The notes beneath the pieces were generated by a model, which ran no database searches, was not told the DNA's origin, and worked only from the letters and a program-made list of their open reading frames with translations. A stretch of 42,554 nt of DNA, from the NCBI GenBank assembly GCA_015060255.1, contig SUYV01000009.1, positions 1-42,554 on the forward strand. Direction: 5' to 3'. Shown here piece after piece: positions 32,722 to 41,715 of this stretch (positions are counted from its first letter, which is position 1; every line of letters begins with the position of its first letter). The stretch is from Bacteroidales bacterium. Lineage in GTDB: Bacteria > Bacteroidota > Bacteroidia > Bacteroidales > UBA932. The position numbers were made by a program, and so were the translations under genes.

Positions 32722-33141
32722 TTATGCCTCCTTAACTGCTGCTGGTTTAACATCGAGGATAACAGTCACGTGGTTTGAACGCTTGCGGATACGACCTGCG
32801 CGGCCCTGTGGGCAAGGACGGATTCTCTTGAGAGTGCGTCCCTCGTCAACCATGATAGTCTTTACGATAACGTTACCGTTGTCCAACTCTTTTGTATTCT
32901 CCGGATTCTTAGCCTCCCAGTTAGCGATTGCGCTGCGGAGAAGCTTCTCCAGGTCGATAGAAGCGTGCTTCTTCGAAAATCTAAGGATATCGAGTGCACG
33001 GTTCACCTCAACGCCACGGATGATGTCTGCAACGAGACGCATCTTGCGAGGTGATGTAGGTACATCATTCAGCTTTGCGATAGCTGTCTGCTTCTTTATT
33101 TCTTTAAGCCTCTCGGCCATCTGTCTTTTACGAGCTCCCAT
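32722..33141 (-). CDS. rplV: 50S ribosomal protein L22
   Basis: The 139-residue protein has [20 protein letters not shown] and [20 protein letters not shown] with the beta-hairpin that lines the peptide exit tunnel. An N-terminal extension ([20 protein letters not shown]) adds about 20 residues to the E. coli length, common in this phylum. It is 2 bp from rpsC. Confidence 0.98.
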   Translation of the reverse strand: MGARKRQMAERLKEIKKQTAIAKLNDVPTSPRKMRLVADIIRGVEVNRALDILRFSKKHASIDLEKLLRSAIANWEAKNPENTKELDNGNVIVKTIMVDEGRTLKRIRPCPQGRAGRIRKRSNHVTVILDVKPAAVKEA

Positions 33142-33162
33142 AATTACTTTTTCATTTTAAAA

Positions 33163-33432
33163 TTACTTACGATTGCCCGAATGGCCTTTGAAAGTTCTTG
33201 TTGGCGCAAACTCACCAAGCTTGTGACCTACCATGTTCTCAGTAACATAAACAGGAATAAACTTATTTCCATTATGAACTGCGATGGTGTGACCTACAAA
33301 GTCAGGAGAAATCATGCTTGCGCGTGACCAAGTCTTGACAACCTCTTTCTTCATGCTACCCTCATTCATAGCAAGAATTCTTTTTTCAAGGGCTTCCTGA
33401 ATATAAGGACCTTTTCTTAATGAACGACTCAT
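33163..33432 (-). CDS. rpsS: 30S ribosomal protein S19
   Basis: The 89-residue protein starts [20 protein letters not shown] and has the signature [20 protein letters not shown]. It lies in the 30S head with S13 and contacts the A-site tRNA region. It follows rplB by 19 bp. Confidence 0.98.
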   Translation of the reverse strand: MSRSLRKGPYIQEALEKRILAMNEGSMKKEVVKTWSRASMISPDFVGHTIAVHNGNKFIPVYVTENMVGHKLGEFAPTRTFKGHSGNRK

Positions 33433-33451
33433 AATCTCTTAATTTATTCCG

Positions 33452-34276
33452 TTATTTTTTCCTTCTTTCAATGATAAACTTGTTTGAAGTCGCCTTTGGA
33501 TTACGAGTCTTATAGCCCTTAGCTGGCAGACCCTTGCGTGAACGTGGATGTCCTCCTGATGCACGACCTTCACCACCACCCATAGGGTGATCTACCGGGT
33601 TCATTACAACACCACGGTTGCGAGGTCTGCGACCGAGCCATCTTCTACGTCCTGCCTTTCCGTGTGACTCCAGGTTGTGATCTGGATTTGATACAGTTCC
33701 AACTGTTGCGCGGCAAGTTACGAGAACCATTCTTGTCTCACCTGAAGGGAGGCGAAGAATTGCGTGGTTGCCCTCACGAGCTGCGAGCTGAGCGTATGTT
33801 CCTGCTGAACGTGCCATTGCAGCACCCTGACCAGGACGAAGCTCAATGTTGTGAACAAGTGTACCAAGCGGAATCTCTGAGAGAAGAAGAGTGTTACCTA
33901 CCTCAGGAGCAACGCCTGCACCTGAAGCAATTTCCTGTCCTACCTTCAGTCCGTTAGGAGCGATGATGTATCTCTTTTCACCATCTGTATACTGTACCAA
34001 TGCGATACGTGCGCTGCGGTTTGGATCGTACTCGATAGTAAGTACTGTAGCTGTGCACTCATCCTTGTCGCGGAGGAAGTCGATCACGCGATACATTCTC
34101 TTGTGACCGCCACCGATATAACGCATTGTCATCTTACCCTGATTGTTACGTCCGCCTGACTTCTTGAGTGGCTCAAGGAGTGACTTCTCAGGTCTCTTTG
34201 CGGTAATGTCGTCAAAAGCACTGATTACCTTATTTCTCTGTCCGGGAGTTACCGGTTTGAATTTTCTTACTGCCAT
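33452..34276 (-). CDS. rplB: 50S ribosomal protein L2
   Basis: The 274-residue protein has [20 protein letters not shown], containing the His near the peptidyl transferase centre, and the usual N-terminal OB-fold. L2 is needed for subunit joining and tRNA binding. Length is normal. It lies between rplW and rpsS. Confidence 0.98.
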   Translation of the reverse strand: MAVRKFKPVTPGQRNKVISAFDDITAKRPEKSLLEPLKKSGGRNNQGKMTMRYIGGGHKRMYRVIDFLRDKDECTATVLTIEYDPNRSARIALVQYTDGEKRYIIAPNGLKVGQEIASGAGVAPEVGNTLLLSEIPLGTLVHNIELRPGQGAAMARSAGTYAQLAAREGNHAILRLPSGETRMVLVTCRATVGTVSNPDHNLESHGKAGRRRWLGRRPRNRGVVMNPVDHPMGGGEGRASGGHPRSRKGLPAKGYKTRNPKATSNKFIIERRKK

Positions 34277-34288
34277 TGCCTTATTACC

Positions 34289-34579
34289 TTAAATGTTTGC
34301 GTAAAAATCAATCTTATCCTCGCCCGCAAGTGTCACATAAGCTTTCTTATAGTGATTTGTGCGGCCCTTAAGCATACCAGCCTTGGTGTAGCGAGCCTTT
34401 CTCTTGCCGTGGTAGTTTACAGTGTTTACGTCTGCAACTGTCACGTTGTATGCCTGCTCAACCGCAGCCTTGATCTCGAGCTTGTTGGCCTCGCGGTCAA
34501 CAATGAATCCGTAACGGTTCAACTTTTCGCCCTGAACCGTCAACTTCTCAGTTACTATTGGCTTAATTAAAATTCCCAT
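34289..34579 (-). CDS. rplW: 50S ribosomal protein L23
   Basis: The 96-residue protein starts MGILIKPIVTEKLTVQGEKL and has the core KAAVEQAYNVTVADVNTVNY. It sits at the tunnel exit and docks trigger factor and signal recognition particle. It lies between rplD and rplB with 12-bp gaps. Confidence 0.98.
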   Translation of the reverse strand: MGILIKPIVTEKLTVQGEKLNRYGFIVDREANKLEIKAAVEQAYNVTVADVNTVNYHGKRKARYTKAGMLKGRTNHYKKAYVTLAGEDKIDFYANI

Positions 34580-34591
34580 TTCTCAATCTGT

Positions 34592-35218
34592 TTATCGTCT
34601 GATTCTTGAAGCAAGGATATCCTGTACGCCGTCAACAAGTACGAGTGAATATGCATTCATGATCGCGTAAGTGTTGATCTCGTCTACAGTGATCACGTTA
34701 ACCTCAGGAAGGTTGCGAGACGAAAGGTAAATATTTGAAGAATTCTCTGGAAGTACGAAGAGTACCTTTCTTGTGCCAGCCTTGATGTTAGCAAGGATCT
34801 GGAGGAACTCCTTGGTCTTAGGTGCTTCCATTACGAATGGCTCAACCATTGTGATTGCATTCTCCTGAGCCTTGTAAGAAAGAGCTGAGAATCTTGCGAG
34901 CTGCTTGAGCTTCTTGTTGAGCTTCTTGCGGTAGCAACGTGGCTGAGGACCGAATACGCGGCCACCACCTACGTAGATACCTGCCTTGAGAGAACCGTGA
35001 CGTGCGCCACCTGAACCCTTCTGACGGATAAGCTTCTTGGTGCTGTAAGCTACCTCGCTGCGATCCTTTGACTTTGCTGTTCCCTGACGCTGGTTAGCGA
35101 GATACTGCTTTACGTCGAGGTAGATAGCGTGGTCGTTTGGCTGAATGCCGAAAATCTCCTCATTGAGAGTCACTGTCTTTGCAACAGTACCATCGATTTT
35201 GTAAACTGACAACTCCAT
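34592..35218 (-). CDS. rplD: 50S ribosomal protein L4
   Basis: The 208-residue protein has the tunnel-loop region with [20 protein letters not shown] and [20 protein letters not shown]. In E. coli L4 also represses the S10 operon through its leader. Here rplC has a new short leader, so any L4 control would need a different site. A GGAGGA motif precedes the ATG. Confidence 0.98.
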   Translation of the reverse strand: MELSVYKIDGTVAKTVTLNEEIFGIQPNDHAIYLDVKQYLANQRQGTAKSKDRSEVAYSTKKLIRQKGSGGARHGSLKAGIYVGGGRVFGPQPRCYRKKLNKKLKQLARFSALSYKAQENAITMVEPFVMEAPKTKEFLQILANIKAGTRKVLFVLPENSSNIYLSSRNLPEVNVITVDEINTYAIMNAYSLVLVDGVQDILASRIRR

Positions 35219-35221
35219 AGC

Positions 35222-35845
35222 TTAGTCCTCCACAATTACATATGAACCCTTAGCTCCTGGTACAGAGCCCTTTACTACGATAAGGTTGTGCTCAGGCATA
35301 ACCTTGATCACCTCGAGGTTGAACACTGTCACGCGCTCGTTACCCATGTGACCGGCCATACGCATTCCCTTGAATACGCGTGAAGGCCATGATGATGCAC
35401 CGAGTGAACCAGGGTGACGAAGACGGTTGTGCTGGCCGTGGGTAGTACCACCTACTCCTGCAAATCCGTGACGCTTGACTACGCCCTGGAAACCCTTACC
35501 CTTTGATGTTCCGACTACATCCACGAACTGTACGCCCTCGAAGACGTCAGCTACTGTGAGAGTGTCGCCAAGCTGGAGCTCCTTAGCGAAGTCAGCCTTA
35601 AACTCAACGAGTTTGCGCTTAGGAGTTGTTCCTGCCTTTTCGAAGTGGCCCTTAAGAGCCTTGCTGGCATGCTTCTCGCTCATTTCGTCATAGGCAAGCT
35701 GTACAGCGGCATAGCCGTCTTTCTCAACTGTACGAATCTGCGTAACTACACATGGACCAGCCTCAATAACGGTGCATGGAATATTCTTTCCATCGGCACC
35801 GAAAACGGAAGTCATTCCGATTTTCTTTCCAATTAATCCAGGCAT
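35222..35845 (-). CDS. rplC: 50S ribosomal protein L3, first gene of the detached S10 unit
   Basis: The 207-residue protein starts [20 protein letters not shown] and has [20 protein letters not shown] and [20 protein letters not shown], the L3 signature. L3 begins large-subunit assembly. The gene normally follows rpsJ, but here the upstream neighbour is the divergent cdaA gene, so rplC begins the transcript from its own promoter. Confidence 0.98.
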   Translation of the reverse strand: MPGLIGKKIGMTSVFGADGKNIPCTVIEAGPCVVTQIRTVEKDGYAAVQLAYDEMSEKHASKALKGHFEKAGTTPKRKLVEFKADFAKELQLGDTLTVADVFEGVQFVDVVGTSKGKGFQGVVKRHGFAGVGGTTHGQHNRLRHPGSLGASSWPSRVFKGMRMAGHMGNERVTVFNLEVIKVMPEHNLIVVKGSVPGAKGSYVIVED

Positions 35846-35883
35846 TGGTTTTGTTTAATTAATTGATTATAAATACTTTACTT

Positions 35884-35937
35884 CCCGCTACACATTTTTG
35901 CGGGCTGCAAATATACGATTATTATTTTAATTTTCAA
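35884..35937 (-). promoter_or_regulatory. Promoter and 5' hairpin leader of the rplC-rpsC operon
   Basis: On the minus strand TTG (35937-35935), a 19-bp spacer and TATATTTG (35915-35908) match the consensus. Transcription should start near 35902, at the edge of a hairpin CCCGC/GCGGG (35884-35888 and 35900-35904). The leader to rplC is about 55 bases, far shorter than the E. coli S10 leader. Confidence 0.75.
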
Positions 35938-35968
35938 CACATTACGCAAAATTTTTGTTAATAACTTT

Positions 35969-35996
35969 TTGTGTAGCATTATTATTACTATCTTTG
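35969..35996 (+). promoter_or_regulatory. Possible cdaA promoter
   Basis: TATCTTTG (35989-35996) matches the -7 element. TTG lies 17 bp upstream (35969-35971), two bases closer than in the other promoters here. It is divergent from the rplC promoter. The ATG follows 21 bp after the -7 box. Confidence 0.6.
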
Positions 35997-36017
35997 CGCG
36001 GATATATATAAAGGTAT

Positions 36018-36818
36018 ATGATACTGGCTAGCATCGGGTTTCTGCAGATATCGCTTGCAGACATACTTGACATACTACTTCTGGGTGTAATCATCTTCCT
36101 GATGTTCAGGTGGCTCAGGGGATCTTCTGCGATGAGCATCTTCGTGGCGATCGTGTCGCTCTACCTGATCCGCGTGCTGACAGGAGCCTTCAACATGAGG
36201 CTCATGACGGCCATCATGGACATGATTCTTGACGTCGGAGTCCTTGCCATCATCGTGATTTTCCAGCCGGAAATCAGGAAGTTCCTGATAAGACTCGGAA
36301 ACAGATACATGAACAATGCACAGGGACGCGCCATTCTGGACAAGATATTCGGAAGACAGAAAGGCAACATGGGCGCCAGGGAAGAGGTAAACGACCTTAC
36401 CGAAGCATGCAGAAGAATGTCCGAGGACAAGACCGGAGCACTGATCGTCATCGCACACAAGACTCCGCTCGACGACATTATCGGAACCGGAGACAGAATC
36501 GACGCGGGCATCCACCGCCGTCTGATAATGAACCTGTTCTTCAAGAATTCGCCTCTTCATGACGGAGCGCTGGTGATTTCCGGAGACAGGATAATAGCAG
36601 CCAGATGTACATTGCCCATAACCGAGAGAAAGAATATACCGGCAAGCTATGGGATGAGGCACAAGGCCGCGATCGGAATCACAGAGGAGACCGATGCGGA
36701 TGCCGTGGTGGTTTCGGAAGAGACCGGAAAGATATCGTTTGTGAAGAACGGCAATGTGACTCCTATTCAGAACATCAATGAACTCAAGCTGCTGCTTAAT
36801 ACATCATTGGGAGAGTAA
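36018..36818 (+). CDS. cdaA: Diadenylate cyclase (CdaA type)
   Basis: The 266-residue protein has three N-terminal membrane segments (about 1-90) and then a DAC domain that makes cyclic di-AMP from two ATP. The active-site motif DGA is in PLHDGALVISGD (near residue 182). The second motif, normally RHR, reads RHK in YGMRHKAAIGITEETDADAV (near residue 213). Arg to Lys is conservative and may keep activity. folP, a frequent neighbour in this phylum, is not present. mutS2 follows after 2 bp, making it the first gene of a six-gene operon. Confidence 0.94.
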   Translation: MILASIGFLQISLADILDILLLGVIIFLMFRWLRGSSAMSIFVAIVSLYLIRVLTGAFNMRLMTAIMDMILDVGVLAIIVIFQPEIRKFLIRLGNRYMNNAQGRAILDKIFGRQKGNMGAREEVNDLTEACRRMSEDKTGALIVIAHKTPLDDIIGTGDRIDAGIHRRLIMNLFFKNSPLHDGALVISGDRIIAARCTLPITERKNIPASYGMRHKAAIGITEETDADAVVVSEETGKISFVKNGNVTPIQNINELKLLLNTSLGE

Positions 36819-36820
36819 TA

Positions 36821-39355
36821 ATGAACATTGACAAAAGACTTGAGCAGAAGATAGGATTCGATCGCATAAGGCAGATCATTTCCGACAGATGCTCTACTGA
36901 ATATGCGGCGGAAAGAACTGCGACAGAATGCTTTTCGACCGATCTGTCCGTCATCCGTAAAAGACTGCTTCTTACGGATGAAATGCGACTTATAATGATG
37001 TTCGAGGACAGTTTTCCGTCAGGAGGCTTCATCGACTGCATCGGATTCCTGAAGCCGCTCGAGATGAGTTCTTCGGCAATAGACCTGATCTCTATCAGAA
37101 AACTGAGGACCATGCTGGACACGCTCCGCAAGGTGACCTCATTCTTCAACGGAGTCAAGGATGAGGTGTATCCCAACCTCAAGAGGATGGCATCGCCTAT
37201 AATGGGATTCCCTGAAGTGCAGAGAAGGATAGACCTGATCATCGACAGATATGGTGAAGTCAAGGACACTGCATCCGACGAACTCTATGAAATCCGCAAG
37301 TCACTCAGAGACAAGGAGGGCGCCATTTCCAGAAGGATGAGCGCCATCCTGAAGAAAGCCCAGGAGGAAGGCATTGTGGACAGCGATGCCGGAGTATCGA
37401 TAAGAGACGGAAAGATGCTGATTCCGGTCAGTGCGGCCAACAAGAAGCGCATTCCGGGATTCATATACGACGAATCGGCTTCCGGAAAGACTGCCTTCAT
37501 CGAGCCTGCCGAGGTGGTGGAACTGGACAACCAGATCAAGGAACTGAAGTTCTCAGAACAGAGGGAGGTGATGAGGATCCTTTTCGAATTCACTGAATTC
37601 CTGAGACCATACATACCAGACCTGACAGATGCCGCACGTTATCTCGGAGAGATCGACTTCCTGATGGCAAAGGCACAGATAGCCCTGGACTTCATTGCCG
37701 GAATGCCTGTGATTTCCGAAAACGGAGAGATGAACCTGCGCAAGGCAAGGCATCCGCTGCTGGAACGTACCCTCAAGAAGGAGAAGAAGGAAATCGTTCC
37801 GCTTACCGCGACACTTACCAGAGACAAGCACATACTGCTCATTTCAGGTCCTAACGCCGGAGGAAAATCCGTGTGCCTGAAGACCGTCGGTCTGCTTCAG
37901 TATATGTTCCAGTGGGGAATGCTTATCCCGACTTCAGAGACGTCGGAACTGATGATATTCGACAGAATAATGGTGGATATCGGAGATGACCAGTCCATAG
38001 ACAACGATCTCAGTACATACAGTTCGTTCCTCGTGAACATGAAGGATATGCTTGCCAAGGCAGACAACCGCACCCTCGTGCTCATCGACGAGTTCGGTTC
38101 GGGCACGGAGCCGGCAGCCGGAGGAGCCATCGCCGAGGCTATCCTGAGCGAATTTGACAAAAGAGGTGCTTATGGCGTGATCACCACTCACTATACCAAT
38201 CTGAAGCTGTATGCATCTGCAAATACCGGAGTAATGAACGGCGCGATGATGTTCGATGTCAAGAACATCGCACCGATGTTCAAGCTGGAGATGGGACTCC
38301 CGGGAAATTCCTTCGCTTTCGAGCTTGCACGCAAGATGGGGCTTCCGGAAAACATCATAAAGGATGCAGAGAACAGGGCCGGAGAGGAATTCGTCGGCAT
38401 AGAACGCAACCTCCGCAAGATCGCCAGGAACAGAAAGGCCCTGGACGAGAAACTGGAAAGGATCCGCAACACTGACAAGACTCTTGAGAACATAACAGAC
38501 AAATACCAGAAGGAACTGCAGCAGATACGCAGCCTGAAGAAGGATATACTGGACCAGGCCCGCAAGGAAGCCGAGGAAATCATAAAGGGTGCGAACAGGC
38601 AGGTTGAGAACACCATCAAGACCATCAAGGAGGCCCAGGCCGAAAAGGAAACGACTCAGGAGGCACGAAAGGAGCTGCAGGGATTCATGTCCATACTGGC
38701 AGCCCGGAAGGAGAAGGAGCAGAAGGACAAGGACGACTACATTGAGCGCAAGATACAGCAGATAGATGCCCGCAGGGAAAGGCAGAAACAGAGGAAGGCT
38801 CAGCGTGCCGACGACAAGGCCCAACAGGAGATGAGAGAGCAGCAGGCTGAGCAGGAAAGGCTTGAAGCATTCCGTTCAGCACCTCTCAAGGTAGGAGAAA
38901 AGGTCCGCATAAAGGACAACGGGATGGTCGGCGAGGTGACAAAGGTATCAGCAAAGGCTGTTGTGGTCATAATAGGCAACATCAGCAGCAAGATGCCTCA
39001 CGACAAGGTGGAAAGGATCACTTCTAATGAATTCAAGAGTGCCGTTAAGGAAGTTGCAAGACCCGTATCGGCGATAAAGGTCGATTCGTCCATCAACGAA
39101 AGGAAACTTAACTTCAGCACCGAGATAGACGTAAGGGGCGAAAGACTGAACGATGCGGTGGAGAAGGTTACGAGATATGTGGACGATGCCATCATGCTAG
39201 GAGTATCCAACGTAAGGATTATCCACGGCAAGGGTACCGGAGTCCTTCGTGACGAGCTTCAGAAACTTCTCAGGACCATGCCGGGAGTGGCATCCGTGCG
39301 CGACGAGCACATACAGTTCGGAGGAACGGGAGTGACCATAGTGAATTTTGACTGA
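36821..39355 (+). CDS. mutS2: MutS2 family DNA/ribosome-associated ATPase
   Basis: The 844-residue protein lacks the MutS mismatch-recognition domain. It has the lever/core region, the ATPase domain with Walker A GPNAGGKSV (near 343-351) and Walker B LVLIDEFGSGTEPAAGG, and a long Lys/Glu/Gln coiled coil (about 510-690). A KOW-like region and a C-terminal Smr domain follow, with EIDVRGERLNDAVEKV and IIHGKGTGVLRDEL. Family members suppress recombination or rescue collided ribosomes by mRNA cutting; which applies here is unknown. Confidence 0.96.
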   Translation: MNIDKRLEQKIGFDRIRQIISDRCSTEYAAERTATECFSTDLSVIRKRLLLTDEMRLIMMFEDSFPSGGFIDCIGFLKPLEMSSSAIDLISIRKLRTMLDTLRKVTSFFNGVKDEVYPNLKRMASPIMGFPEVQRRIDLIIDRYGEVKDTASDELYEIRKSLRDKEGAISRRMSAILKKAQEEGIVDSDAGVSIRDGKMLIPVSAANKKRIPGFIYDESASGKTAFIEPAEVVELDNQIKELKFSEQREVMRILFEFTEFLRPYIPDLTDAARYLGEIDFLMAKAQIALDFIAGMPVISENGEMNLRKARHPLLERTLKKEKKEIVPLTATLTRDKHILLISGPNAGGKSVCLKTVGLLQYMFQWGMLIPTSETSELMIFDRIMVDIGDDQSIDNDLSTYSSFLVNMKDMLAKADNRTLVLIDEFGSGTEPAAGGAIAEAILSEFDKRGAYGVITTHYTNLKLYASANTGVMNGAMMFDVKNIAPMFKLEMGLPGNSFAFELARKMGLPENIIKDAENRAGEEFVGIERNLRKIARNRKALDEKLERIRNTDKTLENITDKYQKELQQIRSLKKDILDQARKEAEEIIKGANRQVENTIKTIKEAQAEKETTQEARKELQGFMSILAARKEKEQKDKDDYIERKIQQIDARRERQKQRKAQRADDKAQQEMREQQAEQERLEAFRSAPLKVGEKVRIKDNGMVGEVTKVSAKAVVVIIGNISSKMPHDKVERITSNEFKSAVKEVARPVSAIKVDSSINERKLNFSTEIDVRGERLNDAVEKVTRYVDDAIMLGVSNVRIIHGKGTGVLRDELQKLLRTMPGVASVRDEHIQFGGTGVTIVNFD

Positions 39356-39375
39356 CACACATCATACATTGAACA

Positions 39376-39795
39376 ATGAACAGATTTATAAGAATTATCA
39401 TTTTGATGACAGCGGTCACAGCAGCTGCATGCGGATGCAGACAGACGGAAAAAGCCGGACCTGAGGCCGTTGTGGAAGCATTCAACCGCGCCGTGACATG
39501 CGGAGACTGGTGCTGTGCAGAAGATCTGTGCGACACCGCTTCGATGAGGGAATACCTTGAAAGCTACAAGGAGGCTTGGGAGACAATCCAGAGGACCGAC
39601 AGCAGTGCCGCAGCCATAGCTGCGACGATACTTTCGGGAGCCGTGCTTGAATTTGACAAGGTGGAAAGGGACGGAGACAGCAGGAATGTATATTACACGC
39701 TCGAAGCTGACGGGCATACAAAGGAGCGTAAGGCTGTGGTGAAGAAGACGGAGGAGGGAGAATGGAAGGTGACAGCTATTACAGACGCAATCTAG
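39376..39795 (+). CDS. Small DUF4878-like lipoprotein
   Basis: The 139-residue protein has a lipobox with Cys19 (TAAAC) and then an NTF2-like pattern: GPEAVVEAFNRAVTCGDWCC at the start and KAVVKKTEEGEWKVTAI at the end. This resembles the DUF4878 group, whose function is unknown. The assignment to that family is tentative. It lies in the cdaA operon, 20 bp after mutS2, and overlaps yraN by 34 bases. Confidence 0.68.
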   Translation: MNRFIRIIILMTAVTAAACGCRQTEKAGPEAVVEAFNRAVTCGDWCCAEDLCDTASMREYLESYKEAWETIQRTDSSAAAIAATILSGAVLEFDKVERDGDSRNVYYTLEADGHTKERKAVVKKTEEGEWKVTAITDAI

Positions 39796-40151
39796 GCAGG
39801 AAGGGAGAGGACATCGCATGCCGCTTTCTTGAAAGCAAGGGCCATACGATACTTGAAAGAAACTGGAGATACGGTCATCTGGAGATTGATATCATTTCCT
39901 TCGACGCAGAAGGAATACATTTTGTAGAAGTAAAGACCCGCAGGCTGAGCATCCAGGCTCCTCCACAGGAAAATGTAAACCATATCAAACAGGCAAGGAT
40001 AGCCAAGGCCGCCCTGAAGTTTCTAAAGACCGGGAAAGGCCTGCCGTTCGGAAATCTCGAATGCATGTTCGACGTAGTGGCAGTGACATTCGACGGTGAC
40101 AAGCCCAGGACGGAATGGTTTCCGCAAGCCTATATACCTATATATTTATAA
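39762..40151 (+). CDS. YraN/UPF0102 family nuclease-like protein
   Basis: The 129-residue protein contains NLGRKGEDIACRFLESKGHT, NWRYGHLEIDIISFD and HFVEVKTRR. These give the Glu, Asp and Glu-x-Lys residues of a PD-(D/E)xK nuclease fold, the conserved part of UPF0102. The biochemical role of the family is not settled; a DNA-processing function is suggested by the fold. The start lies inside the preceding gene (34-base overlap), which is needed to include the GRKGE motif. Confidence 0.9.
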   Translation: MEGDSYYRRNLGRKGEDIACRFLESKGHTILERNWRYGHLEIDIISFDAEGIHFVEVKTRRLSIQAPPQENVNHIKQARIAKAALKFLKTGKGLPFGNLECMFDVVAVTFDGDKPRTEWFPQAYIPIYL

Positions 40152-40172
40152 AGACACTAAAACATCATACTG

Positions 40173-41270
40173 ATGAACATTCAAAATTGCTATTGCGTAA
40201 TTATGGCCGGAGGTTCCGGAACAAGATTCTGGCCGGTAAGCAGGACATCCAGACCTAAGCAGTTTCTCGATGTCGCATCCAAGGGCAAGACATTCATCCG
40301 GGAGACATACGACAGGTTCCTGAAGATCGTACCTAAGGAAAACATAATTATCGCCACTGCGGCCAAATACCGCGAAATCGTCCAGGAACAGATTCCAGAG
40401 ATAGACAGCAGCAACATCCTGCTGGAACCATATCCAAGGAGCACGGCACCATGCATTGCATATGCAACATATACCCTGCTTAAGAGAAATCCTGAAGCAC
40501 AGGTCGTGGTTACTCCTTCAGACCATCTCATCGACGATGAAGACCTGTTCGTGGAAACCATCAGGAAGGCTTTCGAGTATGTGGAGACGAATGATGTCCT
40601 CATGACCCTCGGAGTCGTACCTACAAGGCCTGACACCAATTACGGATATGTCCAGGCAATGGGAGGAAAGGAGGCGTTCTTGAGCGATACACCAATGCAG
40701 GTCAAGACATTCACCGAGAAGCCTGACAAGGACATGGCTACATTGTTCATAAACACCGGAGAGTTCTTCTGGAATGCAGGTATATTCATCTGGAGGGCAA
40801 GCACGATCAAGTCCGAGATGGAGAAATATCTTCCGGAAGTGACGGACCTCTTCAACGGATGGGAAGCCGCCATCGGATCGAAGATAGAGGAAGAGTTCAT
40901 CCTGAGGGCATTCAGCGACTGCATGAACATATCCATCGACTATGGTGTGATGGAGAAGACCGACAGGGCATGGATATATCCGGTGAAGTTCGGATGGAAC
41001 GACCTCGGAACATGGGAGTCTCTCTACAACTTCCTGCCGGAAAAGGATGAAGACGGCAACGCCTTCCAGAGCGGCAAGATCCTGGCAGAAGACACACACA
41101 ACGTGATGGTAGTATCTCCTGAAAAGAAGAAGCTCATAGCAATCAAGGGACTTGAGGATTATATGATCATCGACACTGATGATGTACTGGTCATCTGCCC
41201 TAAAGACGACAAGAAGTTCAAGGATTTCATTTCAGGCATCGCAATGCCGGACTACGAGAAATATAGATAA
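40173..41270 (+). CDS. manC: Mannose-1-phosphate guanylyltransferase
   Basis: The 365-residue enzyme makes GDP-mannose from mannose-1-phosphate and GTP, feeding fucose, mannose and surface polysaccharide synthesis. The nucleotide-binding signature MAGGSGTRFWPVSRTSRPKQ is at residues 11-30; FTEKP and WNAGIFIW and IDYGVMEK follow. The C-terminal isomerase domain found in bifunctional ManC proteins is absent, so this is the single-function form. It lies 21 bp after yraN and 1 bp before the next gene. Confidence 0.95.
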   Translation: MNIQNCYCVIMAGGSGTRFWPVSRTSRPKQFLDVASKGKTFIRETYDRFLKIVPKENIIIATAAKYREIVQEQIPEIDSSNILLEPYPRSTAPCIAYATYTLLKRNPEAQVVVTPSDHLIDDEDLFVETIRKAFEYVETNDVLMTLGVVPTRPDTNYGYVQAMGGKEAFLSDTPMQVKTFTEKPDKDMATLFINTGEFFWNAGIFIWRASTIKSEMEKYLPEVTDLFNGWEAAIGSKIEEEFILRAFSDCMNISIDYGVMEKTDRAWIYPVKFGWNDLGTWESLYNFLPEKDEDGNAFQSGKILAEDTHNVMVVSPEKKKLIAIKGLEDYMIIDTDDVLVICPKDDKKFKDFISGIAMPDYEKYR

Positions 41271-41271
41271 T

Positions 41272-41711
41272 ATGGAAAAAAGAATACAGGCCGACATGGT
41301 AGCGGCAATGAAGGCGAAAGAGACAGTACGCCTCGCATCACTCAGGGCGATCAAGGCAGCCATAATGCTTGCCAAGACAGCAGAAGGAGCAACAGGAGAA
41401 GTGACAGACCAGGAGGTCGTAAAGATCATCCAGAAGCTGGTGAAGCAGCGCAAGGAGAGTGCGCAGCAGTATAACGACGCAGGCAGGCCGGAGCTCGCGG
41501 AGAACGAGCTCGCGGAAGCAGCATGCATGGAGGTTTACCTCCCTAAGCAGCTCAGCGAAGCAGAACTCGAGGCAGAGCTTGCCAAGATCATAGCAGAGGT
41601 CGGAGCGACCAAGCCTCAGGACATGGGCAAAGTGATGGGCGTAGCAACAAAAAAGCTCGCCGGTCTTGCAGACGGACGAGCTATTTCAACAGCAGTAAAG
41701 AAACTCCTTTC

Positions 41712-41715
<4 letters not shown>
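41272..41715 (+). CDS. GatB/YqeY domain protein
   Basis: The 147-residue protein starts [20 protein letters not shown], continues [20 protein letters not shown] and ends [20 protein letters not shown]. This is the YqeY fold related to the tRNA-binding tail of GatB amidotransferase. Its cellular role is unclear. The chosen ATG is 1 bp after manC; an earlier start would lie inside manC. The TAA stop overlaps the TAG of the convergent clpB gene in the four bases CTAA. Confidence 0.92.

Noticed and set aside
37934..38824. 296-codon open frame on the minus strand inside mutS2
   Set aside because: It is a shadow of the mutS2 coding frame; the mutS2 motifs (Walker A and B, coiled coil, Smr) are unambiguous.
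41179..41271. Longer start of the yqeY-like gene inside manC
   Set aside because: The extra residues do not match the family and the ATG at 41272 directly follows the manC stop.
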